A stretch of 64,000 bases of DNA from Acanthaster planci (taxonomy: Eukaryota; Echinodermata; Asteroidea; Valvatida; Acanthasteridae): contig NW_019091385.1 in NCBI RefSeq assembly GCF_001949145.1, positions 686,551 through 750,550 of the forward strand, written 5' to 3'. Both the position numbers and the translations under genes were made by a program. Of this stretch, positions 44,578 to 59,500 are shown piece after piece (position 1 is the first letter of the stretch; every line of letters begins with the position of its first letter). Below the pieces are notes generated by a model, which did no database searches, had not been told where the DNA came from, and saw only the letters and a list, made by a program, of their open reading frames with translations.

Positions 44578-47500
44578 GGCCCCTAGTGGGCAGCCCCTGA
44601 CAGACACCATGTCCCACTACAAGCGGCCTCGTCCCCAGAGTCCCCAGACACACCGTGATATACCCCAGGGGTACATCTACGTGGCTGCTGACCAGCAACG
44701 GTTCCCAATGACAGCCGCTGGTCAACATTATTCTCTCTACCCTCCACAGGCGGCACGCCACCAGGTAATGTGACAGGCTGAACTAAATGAACCTCTTGGC
44801 CCAATCTCATGGCACTGTGTATCTCTGACTCCTCAAACAACCTACATGTATCTCAATCCTACAAAATCTTCCAGACTTTGGAACCTCCCAAACCTTGTAA
44901 ATATTCCGACTTTTAACAATGTTCAATGAGCATCAGTTCCATTAAAAGTAATTGGCATCAGGTTCGGCCCAAATCCTACAAATTCATCTTACACTTTTGG
45001 TGGATTTTAATAGACTTTTACAAAATTGGGTTAAGCACAGAAGTTTTTGCCAAAGCAGGGCTCCTTAGGGGCATCCAATCCCGTCATAGTAACAGCAATT
45101 TTACCCTGACTTCCTGAATCTTGCAAGTCTAAACATTCATAGATTTTGAAGGACATTGTAGGAATGGGGTTTAGCAGAGAAAGTTGAGGACACTTTGCTT
45201 AGTTTTGCAAGTCAAATTTCTTAGCCAAGCTAAGAAAAGCCAAGATAAAAATACGTTTAGATGTAAGTGATGTGTTCCATATTTCTGGAATCATCTGGTT
45301 TGCTATACCTGCCAACTCATTCTATGCTCATGATGAGCCTGGATAGTCACAGACTTGAATACCAAATACGGTACACTTTAATGGTCCAATCAGTTGGGAG
45401 CAACCTTTTTTTAGCCGGTTTCTCCCTTAATTCCCTTATCTCTGCTTAATTTTAAGAAGCAAAGCAGGAAAGATTTAGTTACATGTACATGTAGATTGTT
45501 TGCAGAATCAACCTTGAAGCATTCCCCTAGCCCTTCAGCCGTACTGACTTCATCTATGCCATGAGTTTGTGGCGGGTTTTTCCTTCTCCTCCCCTCAAAA
45601 TTGATAGATTTGTTGCGGTCACATCTTATAAATCCCCATTCTAATGGGACATGTCATATTTTTGGGGGGGGCATCAACAGGAATCACCTCATCAGGTGCG
45701 GTTAAGTGTTCCATTTCCTATTTTGTCACCCCAACCGTGCCTGGCAGAGAGAAGTCATTCATTTTCCTTTTTTTATTACTCATGTGCGACCTTGGTATGT
45801 GAAATGTGCAGGAGTAACTGGCTGTATGTGATAGGAATGGCTGGGTTGGTGAGCACATTTTGGTAGCAGATGGCCGGTGCAAATAAATTGCATTTGCGGG
45901 CATATGCAGGGTGAATGCTGTAGTGAATTAATAAAGTGGAGGGGACAGTAGAGAGATGTGATTGAGGCCAAGAGGAATGATGAAATGTGCTGTTAGTTTT
46001 TGATTTGTTTGGATTCAAAAAATGAACTTCACGACAGATATGCATATGTTGATATTTCGCCTTGTTTACCCATTTGTTGTCGTTTGGAATTCTTAGTAAT
46101 TTTTAGAATAGGACAAATTGCGGAAGTTCTCACCGAATCATTTGGGTGACTTCAACTGTAGCTTAGGGCACCCTTTTTTATTATGGTTTTCATATCTTTT
46201 TCAACTTGAGGGAGGGTCGGTGGGTCAGTCGGAAAAAAAGTTTCCCCAAAAAACATTTGTTTGCTTCCCATACAGATGACTGAATGAACCAGGCAAAGTG
46301 CACAATACATGTATATACTTTATATATTTTTATTCATGCATGTCCCTTGTTGAGATGTTGAGTCCCATGGATGTTGAGTCCCATGGGTGTTTTTCCTTTT
46401 AGTTGGGTCGGAAGAAATATTCTTTGAGTACACAATACAATACTTCATTTTTCAAGAACTCAAAAACAATTTATGGGACAACCAAAAGTACCTGTCACTG
46501 CAAACATAGTTTCATAAAAAGCTTAAGTAAAATTTTTAAAAGGGAATAAAATGCATATGGAACAGAAACAAGACCATTATTAAAAAATCTTAAGTATATT
46601 GATATTTTGATGTTTAGGATAAATCATATGGCCCGTGTCCATACTCAGCGCTGTTTTTATACAGATATTAAATCACGTCTTACTTGTTTTTGAAAGAGTC
46701 GTCTTAGCAGGGTCGGTAAAAAAAAAGGCTTTTGGAGGTCGGAAACCAAAATACGGTCTGTCGGAAATGAAAACGATAAGATTAAAAACAAGTGCCCTTT
46801 ACAGGAGTAACTTTCCCTATAATTACCCTCCTTTCAATCCCTTATGTTGCAGCATTTAGTGCATTCTAAATTGCAATGGATTTCTTTGGCAGTCCACTTT
46901 CCTCCAGCTGTCTTCTTTTTTTTCAGTACCATGTACACTGTATCAGAAAAATTTGTGCAAGCAGTTATAGCAGACGTTGCATAACTTGCAATAATTCATC
47001 AGTAAAAGGCAAAACAGCAACGTCAAGAATGTCGCCATTTCAAAAACAAAAAAAACTATAAATTGAATGCCTCATTTGAACCAAGCCAGTACCGGGCATT
47101 ATCTCATTGATTTCTGAAACTGATTTCTTTTATTCACAGGAATTAGCTGCTGTTGATTACCGTGACCAGAGAGGAGACCAGTTCAACATCCGACGACGTC
47201 CATCTTTGCTGTCAGAGTTCCAAGGTCACACAGGCACGGAACGTGAACGGTAAGGAGCTGTTTGCTCTCAGTCTTCAGAAAATGCGGAAGGGGCCGTTTA
47301 AATTAACTCTCTCTACCCCAATCCAACTCTGTAGTATAGTGAACCAATAGATCACTCTCAGAAAACATCATCTTTGTAGGAAATTACAGCTACCTATCCA
47401 ACACCAACAGGTACATGTGCGTGCCATGTGCAAATGCGCTCTATGTGTACATGCGTTGGTGCGAACATCTTATAAATATGGCGCAGCTGATGCGCGTCAC

Positions 47501-50500
47501 GCCAATTTGAAGTCTAAAATGCCGATGCACGTTGCAATCCGTAGGAAGTGACATCATTTGCGGGAGACCCATGCTCAACTGGAACACGAAGCCTCCTGCC
47601 GAAATAATAGTACCTAGGTTGTTTGGAGTCTGTGCACAAGCACACCCTCTTTGATGACGAAGAGGCAAGGTGACTGTCAACATGTCGACCTAATGGGACA
47701 GCTTTGCTAGATAATATAGGCACAGATCGAGTTGGGACGTAGTGTCTCAGTTTCAATTAGTTGCAAATTTCATTGGCTAGAATAACTACAAGGTTTTGGT
47801 TTTGAGCATTTTGCAAGAAGGCTTCTGGCAAAATCACCCAAGAGCTAAGCATTAATCTGCAGTGCAGCATTTAAAATCTCATTACCTCAATAAATTCAGG
47901 ATTATACATGCCAGATTCTCACCAGTAAAATGCTTACAATAATTGGTTTTGGATTTTGTCTCAAACACTTGCTCATATTGAGCCAGTGTTTTTTATAAAG
48001 CTTTGATAGAGAGAGAGAACTAATCAATTGTTCCATTCTGCTTCAGGGGAAATGAATATTACAGCTTTGAGCCCGTCCGAGCGCCACCTGTCACCACGCA
48101 GACAGAGACGGAGTCAGTCTTGGCCCCAAAGCGCCCTCGCCTGTCTATGGAGAGCCAGGAAGACGTCAAGCCAATTAGGCCGGTACCCTTGGCCAGCGAT
48201 CCACGCTTGCACATTGCCCAGCCTGAGATCAAAAAGGTACAAGATATCTGCTTAATCCCCCCAATCGAACTGTCAGACCCTATCGTCTCCCCATACTGTC
48301 TTTAACTGACCAACAAGCAGGTTGTATCAATTGCGTACCCAAGATATATTTATTTGTAGGTTACCAGGGAAATCGACCATTAGTTGAGAGTTGGGCACAC
48401 ATCAAGCATGTGTTCAACATCCGGGAAGTGTTCCTTTTGTTTCGACAAACTAATTAATTTCACATCCATCAAGCAATTCCGAGCAATTGGGAGTCTAAAC
48501 TTTGACAAAAGACATTGCACAGACGGGCCAAGTAGGAAGTCTTTCCCCTGGCCAAAAACAGAAAGTAATAGAAGAACATGGAGGGGCCACTTTTAGCTTT
48601 ATGCCAAGGCCATCTGGTTCCCCACCCCATCCCCTTATGTGCTATCTACAGGACACAGGAAGTCATCCGAGTTAGCCTGACACTAGTTTGTCCATGGGGA
48701 CTAGGCAAGAGGCTCTAAGACGGAAAACAAAGTGCTTTCAAGGGCTGAGCCTTGTCAGTTGCACCTTTCTGCCTAACGCCAGGTGTGCAGATATCCTTAG
48801 CCTGGCTCCTGAATGGAACAGGCCGGAACCAGACCAAGGGGTTGATGTAATGGATGTATTAAATTCTGCAGGGTGCACATTTATAGAATAGCCCGGTAGG
48901 CACATATGTACATGTACAGTGTACACTTATGGAATGATCCAGTGATAATATGCTTGTGCCTAGGTTGCATGTGTGGACTGGGTGCTTCATCAACCAATAA
49001 TCAGTGTTTCAAATCTGCCCAAATGTACATGTACTCATTGAGCACCTACTGTACCTGTGTACTTTGCACACGGTTGTTGCTGAATTAAATTATATTGATG
49101 GTTCCTACCCAACCTTTGTGGACCCTTTAAAATCTACCAGGAGGTTTGGGAGATTTTGAAGGATTGGGGAATAGAGCCCAGCCACTATTCTTATAATGGG
49201 ATGAGATGTCCTAAAGAGCCAGAGTACAAAAAATGGATCCTCGCTTTCCCTTCAATTTAAAACTTATAGAAAAGATGCCAGTTTCTTCTCAGGTGAAAAG
49301 AGTACTTGCCTGTACATGTCTATGAACCAGTGTCTTCTCATCGATAGATGCCTGTCCATTCAACAACATGTCCTGGTATATTTTGCTCTAGCCATAGCCA
49401 TAACCATAGCTGTAACCTTGATGAAGGTGTTGCCCATTATCCAAATACACATTCTCAAATCATACCCTGTTTTACATCCGAAGCCCTATTCCGCAAGTAC
49501 GCTGTATGTGTACATCATAGCGAGCTCAGCCTGTCAGTGTGAAGGCTCTGAAATTTGGTCCAGTATACAAAGTGGAGACTCCCTGCAAAGCCAGCCCCAC
49601 TGTATCAGTGAAAGTTTTTGCCCCTGAGTCAAGTCCTTTGTGTGAGCCTGATGAATCTCCCACCCTCAAGTGTGAAATAGCAAGTTGCTCACTACGGCTT
49701 CCTCCAATCCCCCAAGTGATAAATCCCTCATCAACATTAAGGCCTTGTCACTCATCCTGCATTTCCGTTTCGTGACAACAAGGCCACAGTCCAGTGCATG
49801 CCGACACGCAAGTTTCAAGGCACAGGCAAAGCAACCGCTGCGGCGGGTTTTCTCTGTTCCAAAAAATAAGAAACACTGCTATCTTGGAGCTTACAGCTTC
49901 AAGGAAAAATATCTGGTATGCTGCACCTGTCCGTAACAAGTTTTCCCTGCCAGTTTGACCGTGTTCAATTCAACTTGTAACGTGGTTATGACTCAGTTGT
50001 GTGTGATTCTACAATTGCATGGGTAAGTCATCAGCTGAGCAATTTTTTGTAGCTGCAGGAAAACAAAATAAAATTGGTGGATTTTACTGGGATTGATTTA
50101 ACCACCTGGTGTGAAGCAAATGGTTAAGAAGAACAGTGTCGTTATTCTGTCTCCTCCCTCTGTCCAGAAAATGCTAAGAAATATAAAGAAGTTCTCAATT
50201 TTGAGTCCGTAAGTGGGTTGAAAATATGTTTCCACTTTTCTACCCGAAATTACAAAAATAGTGTTTGAAAATTAGAAGAAAAAAGTCTGACTTTTTTTTT
50301 TTTAATCCTGGAAACAAGTTTTTTCTTATGCCAAGCCTAATTTAGTTGGCTCGCAATAGACAGTCATCAAGTCAAAATCTTATTGTTTCCCTTGGCTCAG
50401 CCTAATATTCGTGAGAGTTGGATCACCCAGGGGTTGAAAACCTGGCACGCAATGTTACACTGCAGTACCCAATTTGCTCCCCACCCATGCCTCTGACTGC

Positions 50501-53500
50501 ACCTGTCATTAATTTCACTGAGAGTGCTACCATCCAGTCACTTGCATGTGAGTGGAAGAAGCCCTATCCGGCCTACTTTCCAAAGACTCCCCAAGACTGT
50601 AGCCCCCATTTTGTGGGTCATTCTGTGACCTCTTGGTGTCGATGGCACTACCAATGCCATTAAATGACAGATTAGCAGTTTCAAAAGAGAAATCCAAATC
50701 CATGTACAGTGTCATTGCACCTATCTGCATGATCGGGAGTTCCTTTATAATGGGTTCACAGCTGTGTGAGTCTGCTAAGAATATAAGCATGGCTCCAGTC
50801 ATGTTGACATGAACACTTGTGATCACAAATACACCATGCGAAAACAGAAAGTTCATACCTGTAATTTATTTTAATATATCTTGCACATGAATAAAGTAAC
50901 CCACAAGAGTCCTCAGTGCTTGAATTCGGCAAGAAATGTTTCCTTTATAATCAATTTACCAAAGATGGGCGCTCATATTCTGTTGTTCGAAAAATAGCAA
51001 GGACATGTTGTTATATGTTTATAAATACATGTACCACCATTACAATAACAAGACAGTGTCATTGTTGTGGATGGCAGAACAATGACGTGTTATAAACAAC
51101 ATACAGATGTGGTCTTAGGCCCCCCAAAAGTCTTTCGTCTCTGGTCAACGCATGTGATGATATCAATTTTTTTTTTTCTGTGAGAGCTGCAACTGTGCCC
51201 TCTATTGCTACCGATACACTGCCTCAATATATTTGCGGGCAGCTCGATCTTTTACTCAGGGCGATAGATCCCAAAGAGATGGATACTGAACAATGATAGC
51301 AAACCATGGATACAAAGTTGTTTAATGTCAGCGTATCATAATAAAGTTGGTCTAGTCCCCTGACTCAACGTGTGTCTGCAATTGTCTGTACAACCCTCCC
51401 CCAAAAAGCCATATTGCTGCATCAATAATCCTTTTGCGAGTTAACTTTGACCCAAATCTGGTACACTGAGTTCTTTAAATTCACGTGTTGCTATACCTTG
51501 TGATTCGGGGCAAGCTTTTGCTTATTTACATTAGAGATGCCTTGCAACAATACACTGTTTTCAATAGATAAGAAGGGCACAAAAGAACCAGTCTATTCCA
51601 GAGATGGTGGTTGCAATGCGAAAGCTTGCCCTGAATAACAAGGTATAGCAACAGTGTCTTTAGTCTGGGGAATTCAAATCGTTATGTTTGTGTGCAGTCA
51701 GATAACTCAGATTTTATTCAAATTTAAGTCGGAAATGGCTTATTCCGGAACATCAGTCTGACCAGACACAAACTATTTGGGGGAGGGCCTTAGGTTAGAC
51801 AGAGTTGTATTTTAATAGTGTACAGCAGGTGCCAATTCTGACATACCATACATGTACATGTACTGTTTGGGCAAGAGTGAATTTTCAAAATGTTAAACTG
51901 CAGATTTGTCTAAGAGTTGTGCTCTTATTTTTTGACGGCCATTCCTACTGCTGTCCCAGTTGTTCCTTTGCTCTTTCCGTTGGAGGTTTATTTTGAACCC
52001 TTGTTTTGCTGCCCATGTCTAGACTTGCATCTTGATAAGGAAGGCTCACACCTTACAGGGGTGGTTAAGAATTCCTGGACTAACATGCTCAGAGCTTTCT
52101 GGACTCCAGCGCATACAATTTGAGCGCAGCAAAGATATGAACCCAGTTATAGGAGCTCCAGGAAACACCCTATCAATCAAATGTCCTTGATGTGATATAC
52201 GGCAAATGCCCAAGTTAAGTTTCATTTGTGACTGATCTTAGATTGGCATTGGCAAAATATGTATGGCAATAGTTCATTGATGCACCTTACGGAATGTTGT
52301 ATTAAATGTGTAATAAAGATGTGCGTATGAAGTCTATAACGTCTACATCATGGAAGTTATAAAGAACACACCATGAACTGTGACTTTCTGAACCCAGTGT
52401 TAGTCAGAAAGGCTAAAATGAACATGGGTAATTCCAGAAATAAGGGGTCCAAAAGTGTGACATTTTTGTGTCCCTGTTACATTTGACCTTTGTTATTTGA
52501 CTTGGAAATATCACCGGCATTGATTTCAAACTGTTACTATTTGTTTGAGAGGTCAGTTGCGTTAATTCATCTCTCTTTGGAAATCAGAAAATGTGTTCTG
52601 AACTTACAAAAAACATATGTGAGATGTGACTGGGACACACAAAAAATGGACCCCTAATTTGAGGAATTACCCACATACATGTATAAATATTTTAACACCA
52701 GAAGTGTACATGTAGTTTTTCCAATCCAATCTGAGAAACTGAACTGGTCCACAAAATTGCCCATTAACCCAAGCAAATATCAGTATCGCGCTTATTTCAC
52801 ATAACAGCTTGGAGACACGGCCGATGCATGTATTTACCGGTGCATGTGCGCTTTAATAAATTCTCACCTTTTCTCACAATCTTCTTCATGGAATGTTGAT
52901 GGGCACTCTTTGAGAGCAATCCCTGTATTTACCAAACCCCACCGAGTCCGACCGAAGACATTGAAACGTCTCTCCTCACACTCCAAAATATGGTTTAGTT
53001 TAATGACCAGCTAGCCCCCCCCAACTCTTTCAGCATTTGGATTTAGCATAAAGAAACACGCAGCGTTCCCCAAAGAGCACAGCTGCTTGTCAATCCTCGA
53101 CCACAGCCACAGGGCCCAGACAGTACGGTATTTCACCTGCATTTCATAAGACAGGCGACATTATGACGTAGATATGAGTAAAAAAAAACTTGGAAGAGGT
53201 AGCCTTAAACATGAGGGACACTCCGGCTACTTCAGGCCATCTTGGGTATAAAAACCATTGTTTGGTTTGGACAATTATCCTTCAGGACTTACGTTATCAG
53301 TGTGAAAACCTGAGTCAGTAAATAAAAACCAAAAAAGTAATGTAATTTGCACAGCCTGAAGTAAAGTCACATCTTACAATCTAGTGGACCGCATAATCAT
53401 TCATCATTCTCATAATCTCATGTTTGAATTTGCTTCCAGTTATGTTGCATTTGACGAATTCCATTTCCCTTTGTGAAATCCGATCCCATCATTTCTGAGG

Positions 53501-56500
53501 AATGGAGGTTGCCCATTCTGTGGTTCTCTGCTTACAAGCAGAAACCCCATCAATCACAGTAACCGGGATAGGGGTTGAATCTGATATGACCAGCTGTTGA
53601 AATACATGTTAACATGGCAGCAGGGGAAACCAGGGCAGCCCTTGTGGGATTAGCCATGCCCAGCCGACATAGTTACCGGTTGAATGCTACAAGATTTAAT
53701 ATTTCCTGATTGACTGATAATGTTTAGCGGGTCCTGTTTTTGCGGTGTGTTTTAAGAGAAAAGGTGGCCAGATTGCTTTGCCTGTTAGGCCCTATTTACA
53801 TACACCGTCAAATGGGGGAAAAAGGTACTCCTGGCCCGTCTCTGTATTCCGTTTTTTTTCTCTGGTCAAATCAATGATAACAAAAATAATAATAGTTCCT
53901 TGTCATCTTATGCAGTCGCGATGTGTATGCGGAAACGGTCAACTTTTCCAGCTTTTGAGTTTACAAACGTTGAATGAAGGTAAACTCGGATTGGATTAAT
54001 TTCACTTGCCACACTGGATGCCAACATCTCAACCTGACTGGTACATGGGTCATTCTGTAAATTTTGGGTCTGAAATGTGACAATTTCTGTCCCTGTTACA
54101 CCAGACCTTTGTCATTTGAAATTGACTTTAAACTACTCAAAAGAATGGGCTCTTAATGTACAAAATTGTATGCCTAATGTAACAGAGACAGGAAAAAATT
54201 GGGACGTCAAATTTATGACCTAGGTGTACATGTACGTTTCCCTGTCGTTGTTTTCAGGAGCAGCCTTACTTTCCCAAAGTTGAGAACGTCTCGCCCACCC
54301 CTATCGAGCAAGAGTCCCCCTCCAAGGTGTCCAAGGAAGGCTTGATCCAGTCCATGGAGCGTGTGGACCGAGAGATAGCCAAGGTGGACTCCCAGATCAG
54401 CAAGCTCAAGAAGAAGCAGGTAACAGGAACCTGTATGGCCACTCAAGTCTTTGGCTACAAACTGAGTTCCTTACACAGTGTCAGTAGACATCTTAATCAA
54501 ATGGACGTTACATCACCCCAAACTCAAGTTGTTCGTACTTATACATGTTCATGTCTTTATTTTTCCTCAAGCAGCAAGAGCTAGAAGAACGGGCTGCCAA
54601 GCCTCCGCAAACCGACAAGCCAGAGTCGCCCGGTAGCCTGATCCCTGAGCCTAAGCAGCAGAACCTCATACAGGTCATCTATGCTGAGAACAGGGTGAGT
54701 GGTAGGGACAGACCTCTCCAAATTAGAGCCCCAAGCAGAAATTGTGTTGAGGACCTTTTCCGGCTAAGCAGATATCAGCTGAGTACCAGTTGTGAGAGAT
54801 ACATCTGTGTGACATTTTGGTTGGTAAACTGTCCTTGCTAAGCAGACGTTTTCTTTGCGTAGCAATTTACTGTTGTTTTTCATAATTGTAATATCCAGTA
54901 TTTGAATTTGACGAACGTTTTGGAAAGTGTTAGGTAAATGATCTAAGCCCAAAAGAAGAGAAGTATAAAAATCACAACACTGCCATTAGAATTCTCATGA
55001 TCTGGTCAAGCTCTGTCACTCCTGTTAATTCCTTTAATGCCCTTTGTAATTTTTTCCTGTTTTGCTCAATTCTTAGAGCTTTTCTTTCTTTTTGAGCTCC
55101 CAGCGGCTGGTCCTCAGATCTTTTTCTAAAAACTGTTTTTCACCTTGTTATTCATCGCTTTTATTTTATCAGAGGAAAGCAGAAGCCGCCCATAAGATGC
55201 TTGCCAACCTGGGACCTGGTAATGACTTGGTAAGTGGAAAAGCAACCGTTCATCAAATAAATAATCTAGCTGAAATCCTGTTTTTGAAAAGTCCATCATC
55301 TGGATTCCAGTATTCACTGTCGAGAGCAGTCATCCCTGAAGACTGTGTGTGTTTGCAGCACAAAGAATCTGTTATTAGCCTACTCTTACCTGATGGGTTT
55401 TGCAGGAGCTTTCTGTGGAGATAAGATGAAACAGGCAGGTTGAGCAAAACCTTAGGTACTGGACCACCTTGTTAGGAGCAGAAGGGCTGGTCTGTCAAGG
55501 TTTTGGTTTTGTTGCTGCCGTTGGAGCAAAGTGAGGTCGAAATCATGTCCGAAAACTAGTCCTTATAAACACCGCCAAATCTTGTCCAAAAATTAGACCT
55601 ATAACATGGCCAAATTATGTGCAAAAAGCAGTCCTTTAGCATGGCCAAATCGTGTCCAAAAACTAACCCCCAAAGCTGGGCCAAATAATATCCAACGTGA
55701 AACCCCTAAACAGGCCAGCACACGTCCAAGGTGTGTTTCAAGCATATCCAACAGTATGCCCCGGGAAGCTTATCCAAAAGCCTCTGTCATTTATGCCCCC
55801 CATTCCAGGGTTCCTGCTGGCAAATGTTAAACAGTAGCTTAAGTTTAATCAAAGGACACTTTATTGGAGCTACTTACTTTGTTTAATGCAGTTCTAAATA
55901 GAACTTTTCTTTCTCGCTGGTAGCTCATGATTAGAGCCAACTGTTTTTAATGTCGCAGTTTACATCTGAAACCTTGCATTCCTCAGCTTTTTTGTTGAAC
56001 GCATGCTCTGAACCTTCAAATGTTGGCAAAGTTGACTTGAGGTGCATTGACCTTGTGACCCCGTCCATTAAATTGTCAGAAATAGGCCACTTTATTGCCC
56101 TCCTCCCTTGCAGGCTTCTTCAAAAGTCATCCTTACAGGGTCATCTTGAGGATCCCAGATAGTGCGCACTTGTCCGATAAAAATAAAAGGCAGGAAAATC
56201 TAATGCTATCATAGTTCCCAGTGCCGTAACAAATTGAATAAGAATCTCTTTGATAGAGAAGAGGAAAAAATCACTCATCGCATTATGCCATGTAGACCTT
56301 CAAAACAATTCCAAATAGCCTCCGGCAACCGAAGTTCAGATAAAGGAGCCATGGTGTCATATGACCTACTTGTGTAACGGATATTTCATGGTAGAGATGG
56401 GGATATGAGACTGCAGAACATGTCGCTGTGGCGATGTGTACTTTTAATAAAGGTTAATCTATGCAAGCTGACACTGTCCTAGAATGATGTGGATCGTGAG

Positions 56501-59500
56501 ATGATTGAATTCTGTGAAGATGAATGTAGTGGAGATGAATTCTGGCGTGTTATCGTTCAGGAGGCGGCAGTGATAGTGAAATAGGGTGCTTTGTAGTATA
56601 CAGAAGAATTGTTGAGAGCCAGTGGATTTGTGTAGCAGCTCGCTCAGTGCTTCTGTCTTAGACAGGTGGCCTTCTGAGTAAATACACCGTGATATTTCAC
56701 GAGGGTTTGTTTGCTGAGCTGACCCTGTAAATGTTTTTTTTTTAGGACATACATATACATGTAGCATCAGTGATTGGTGTGTAATGTGGATGCCCGAGTA
56801 CCCCTGCTTTTTTGTTAGTAGTTCTGATCAAATATTTCTTCGAAAGATAAAATTTTTCTCCTGTTTAAACCTAGACATGGAGAAGATATCAATTTTGCAA
56901 ACCAGTACTTGATTTCCACTTTCTGAAGAGAGTTAGACTGAATTGAAACACACTTTCTTGTGGCTGTGACTGTAGCTTCAGACATTACATCTCACACTGA
57001 CAATCCATAGCCGTACTCATACATGCCCATTTCACAGCCATTGTTTAAAAATAGAAAATCCAACCGCACTTTAACATCTAAATTCACAATCATCGGAATC
57101 TAATTTAAACATGGAGCTATGGAGACCACAGTACATGAGATCCCTGACGGACAAGAAATGAATGGCCCTGGAAGGGGGTAGGGGGGTAGGAAAAGCGGTA
57201 AGGATCCTTTGGGGTGGGGGGAAATCATCCCCATCCTTATTGGGTTAAATGAGATTAGTAGAATTAGGAGAAGGGGGCGTGCGTGTGTCTGAGAGTACGT
57301 CTTCTGACGTGTTATTGATTGCTGGAGATGTACTCTCTAAGCCCTGGCTCGGGAATTTGGCACGAGGGTATTTACGGGATTACTGATGAGGAGAAACAAT
57401 ACCAAAACAGTTTGTCTAGCCTGCGACTTCTACGGTCATTGAACTGCCAAAAGAATCACAGCCTGTGTTTGGTTTTGTTTATTCAGTAGAATTTTGAAGT
57501 ACGCTGAACATTGCGTTCTCGATTGTCAGGGATTTCCTCTCTGACTCTAAAATTGACTACCGGCTTCTCTCTTCAAGCTCCTTGAGGTCCACAAGCCACA
57601 GTGCCTTGTGCACTCTATGGAACCTACGGTTTAAATGTCAAGAACTGTTATTAGTCAAACCGTTAAAAGTGTCCACATGAAATTTTAAACTGGACATGCA
57701 GTGAGCAGCATTCGATATTAATTCACAGATTATTTAAGTCAGCTTGTAAGCGTTACTTTTTACTCCCCTCCCCTTTAGGATCTCGGTTTTCACGCTCTCC
57801 TATTCATCCATTTCGTAATCTAATAAGGAAACGCCATGATGTTATCTGGGGTAGTGATTCAAGGCTGATCAGGGTATCCCTAGTAATAGTCCAGGTTAGT
57901 TGTCCCCGGGGACCCACGTTGGCACGCACAGGATGAATGATGGATGGGCCAGTCTTAGGCAGCAGTCCCCCTGGGTAGGGGGTGGAAAGTTTTAAAGATG
58001 GGATCGTGTGAGGAATGTGTAATCAACTTCAAAGTTAGTTCGTCAGAAAATACTCAACTTTACCTTGGTAGTGTGTTGTCAAATTATAATAGTTTTCTCT
58101 TTTCCGTACATGCCGTGTGTGTTTTGCCTGTATTGTCAGGTGGATTTTATAAGTGGTGTCAGAAACAATCAGTTAGGTCAATAGGTCCTGACCCTCGCTG
58201 ACTTAGCTAGCCAGCTGGTATGGGGCAGTGGACCAAAGCCAGTCAGTGACCTTGAGGTCATTGAACCTATGGCTTTTCACTTGGGGATTTCCTCATGTTC
58301 TAGGGATGGGGTACAGCAGTAACAGAAATGCTACGACTTGACCTTTGACCTTTACAACCCTTGGTATGGAAGTTTGTTCGGTTGTCAAGATTCAGGCATG
58401 AGAGCGTCTTCATGGTGGATTGTGCTTAAAGGAAAAGGGGACACATGTCAAAAAGAGTTAATGAAACTTGAAATATCACTCTTGCCTTTGACGAAAACTA
58501 AATGGTATCAGGCTCCAATTTCATGAAACTACAAAGGGAAAAATCCTTTCTTAGCAAGCTCGCACAACAAGCACAAATCAGCTAAAAGCCCAGTGCAAAC
58601 CTAATGCACTTCCTTACATTCTGGCCTATGAACTGCTCATTCCAGGCAAGAATTTTTTATGCTTAGCAAGCTCTGTACTTAGCAGTTCCCTAACATTCAC
58701 CCCAAGGACAGCTAAGTAAATTTCCTAGCTATGCCAAATAAACAAAACAGCACAATTTTTGCAAAAGTGATGACAAAATTTGTTTATCAAGACAGTGTTA
58801 ACGTTGTAAAGTTTGGCACAGAATTAAGGAAAGTCTCTCTACAGAACAATCGGCCAAAAAGTAACAAAACAAACAAGAACCCCCCTCCCACCACAAGAGA
58901 TTTTGTATAGGAATGTGTTTGAAGCAGGACAACTGGCATTGAAGGTTTATCAGATTACAGATTTGATCCTGACATCCTGAAGAAGGATGTACGCTTAGTT
59001 TGGCCAAGGTAAACTCCAATTTGACTTTGTCACTGGGTGAGGGGTGTAGCCTGGGCGTAACACTGAACTGTTTCCTCGGGGAGATGCGCTCATTTAGGGT
59101 TGAAAGGTAAACTCGCCGTTCGGTTAGTGTAAATTTAGTGGGTTGACCTTTACGTCTGTCACTGGTTGCGAGGAAATGTAAGGGAATGCTGTCCATGATA
59201 CCGACTCTTGTCTATTTTAGGTTTTACCTATCTCAGGAAACTGAAAAGAAAGAAAACAGATGAATGCGTCCTTCTTTATCCCAGTGTGTTGACATATCAC
59301 TCTTTATTCCTTGGAGTTAAAATCTTGTTTAGAAGGCGAAGAAGCCATGTTAAGCTGCGTACTTCGTATTCCAGTCTGGTTTATTTCCCTTTTTCCCTTT
59401 TCCCAAATTATGTTTAATCTTTCTTGTGAGAGCAACTGTTACGTTAACAAATGTTTAGGTTTAGGTTTATTTCCATACATCATAATTAGACCATAAAGAA

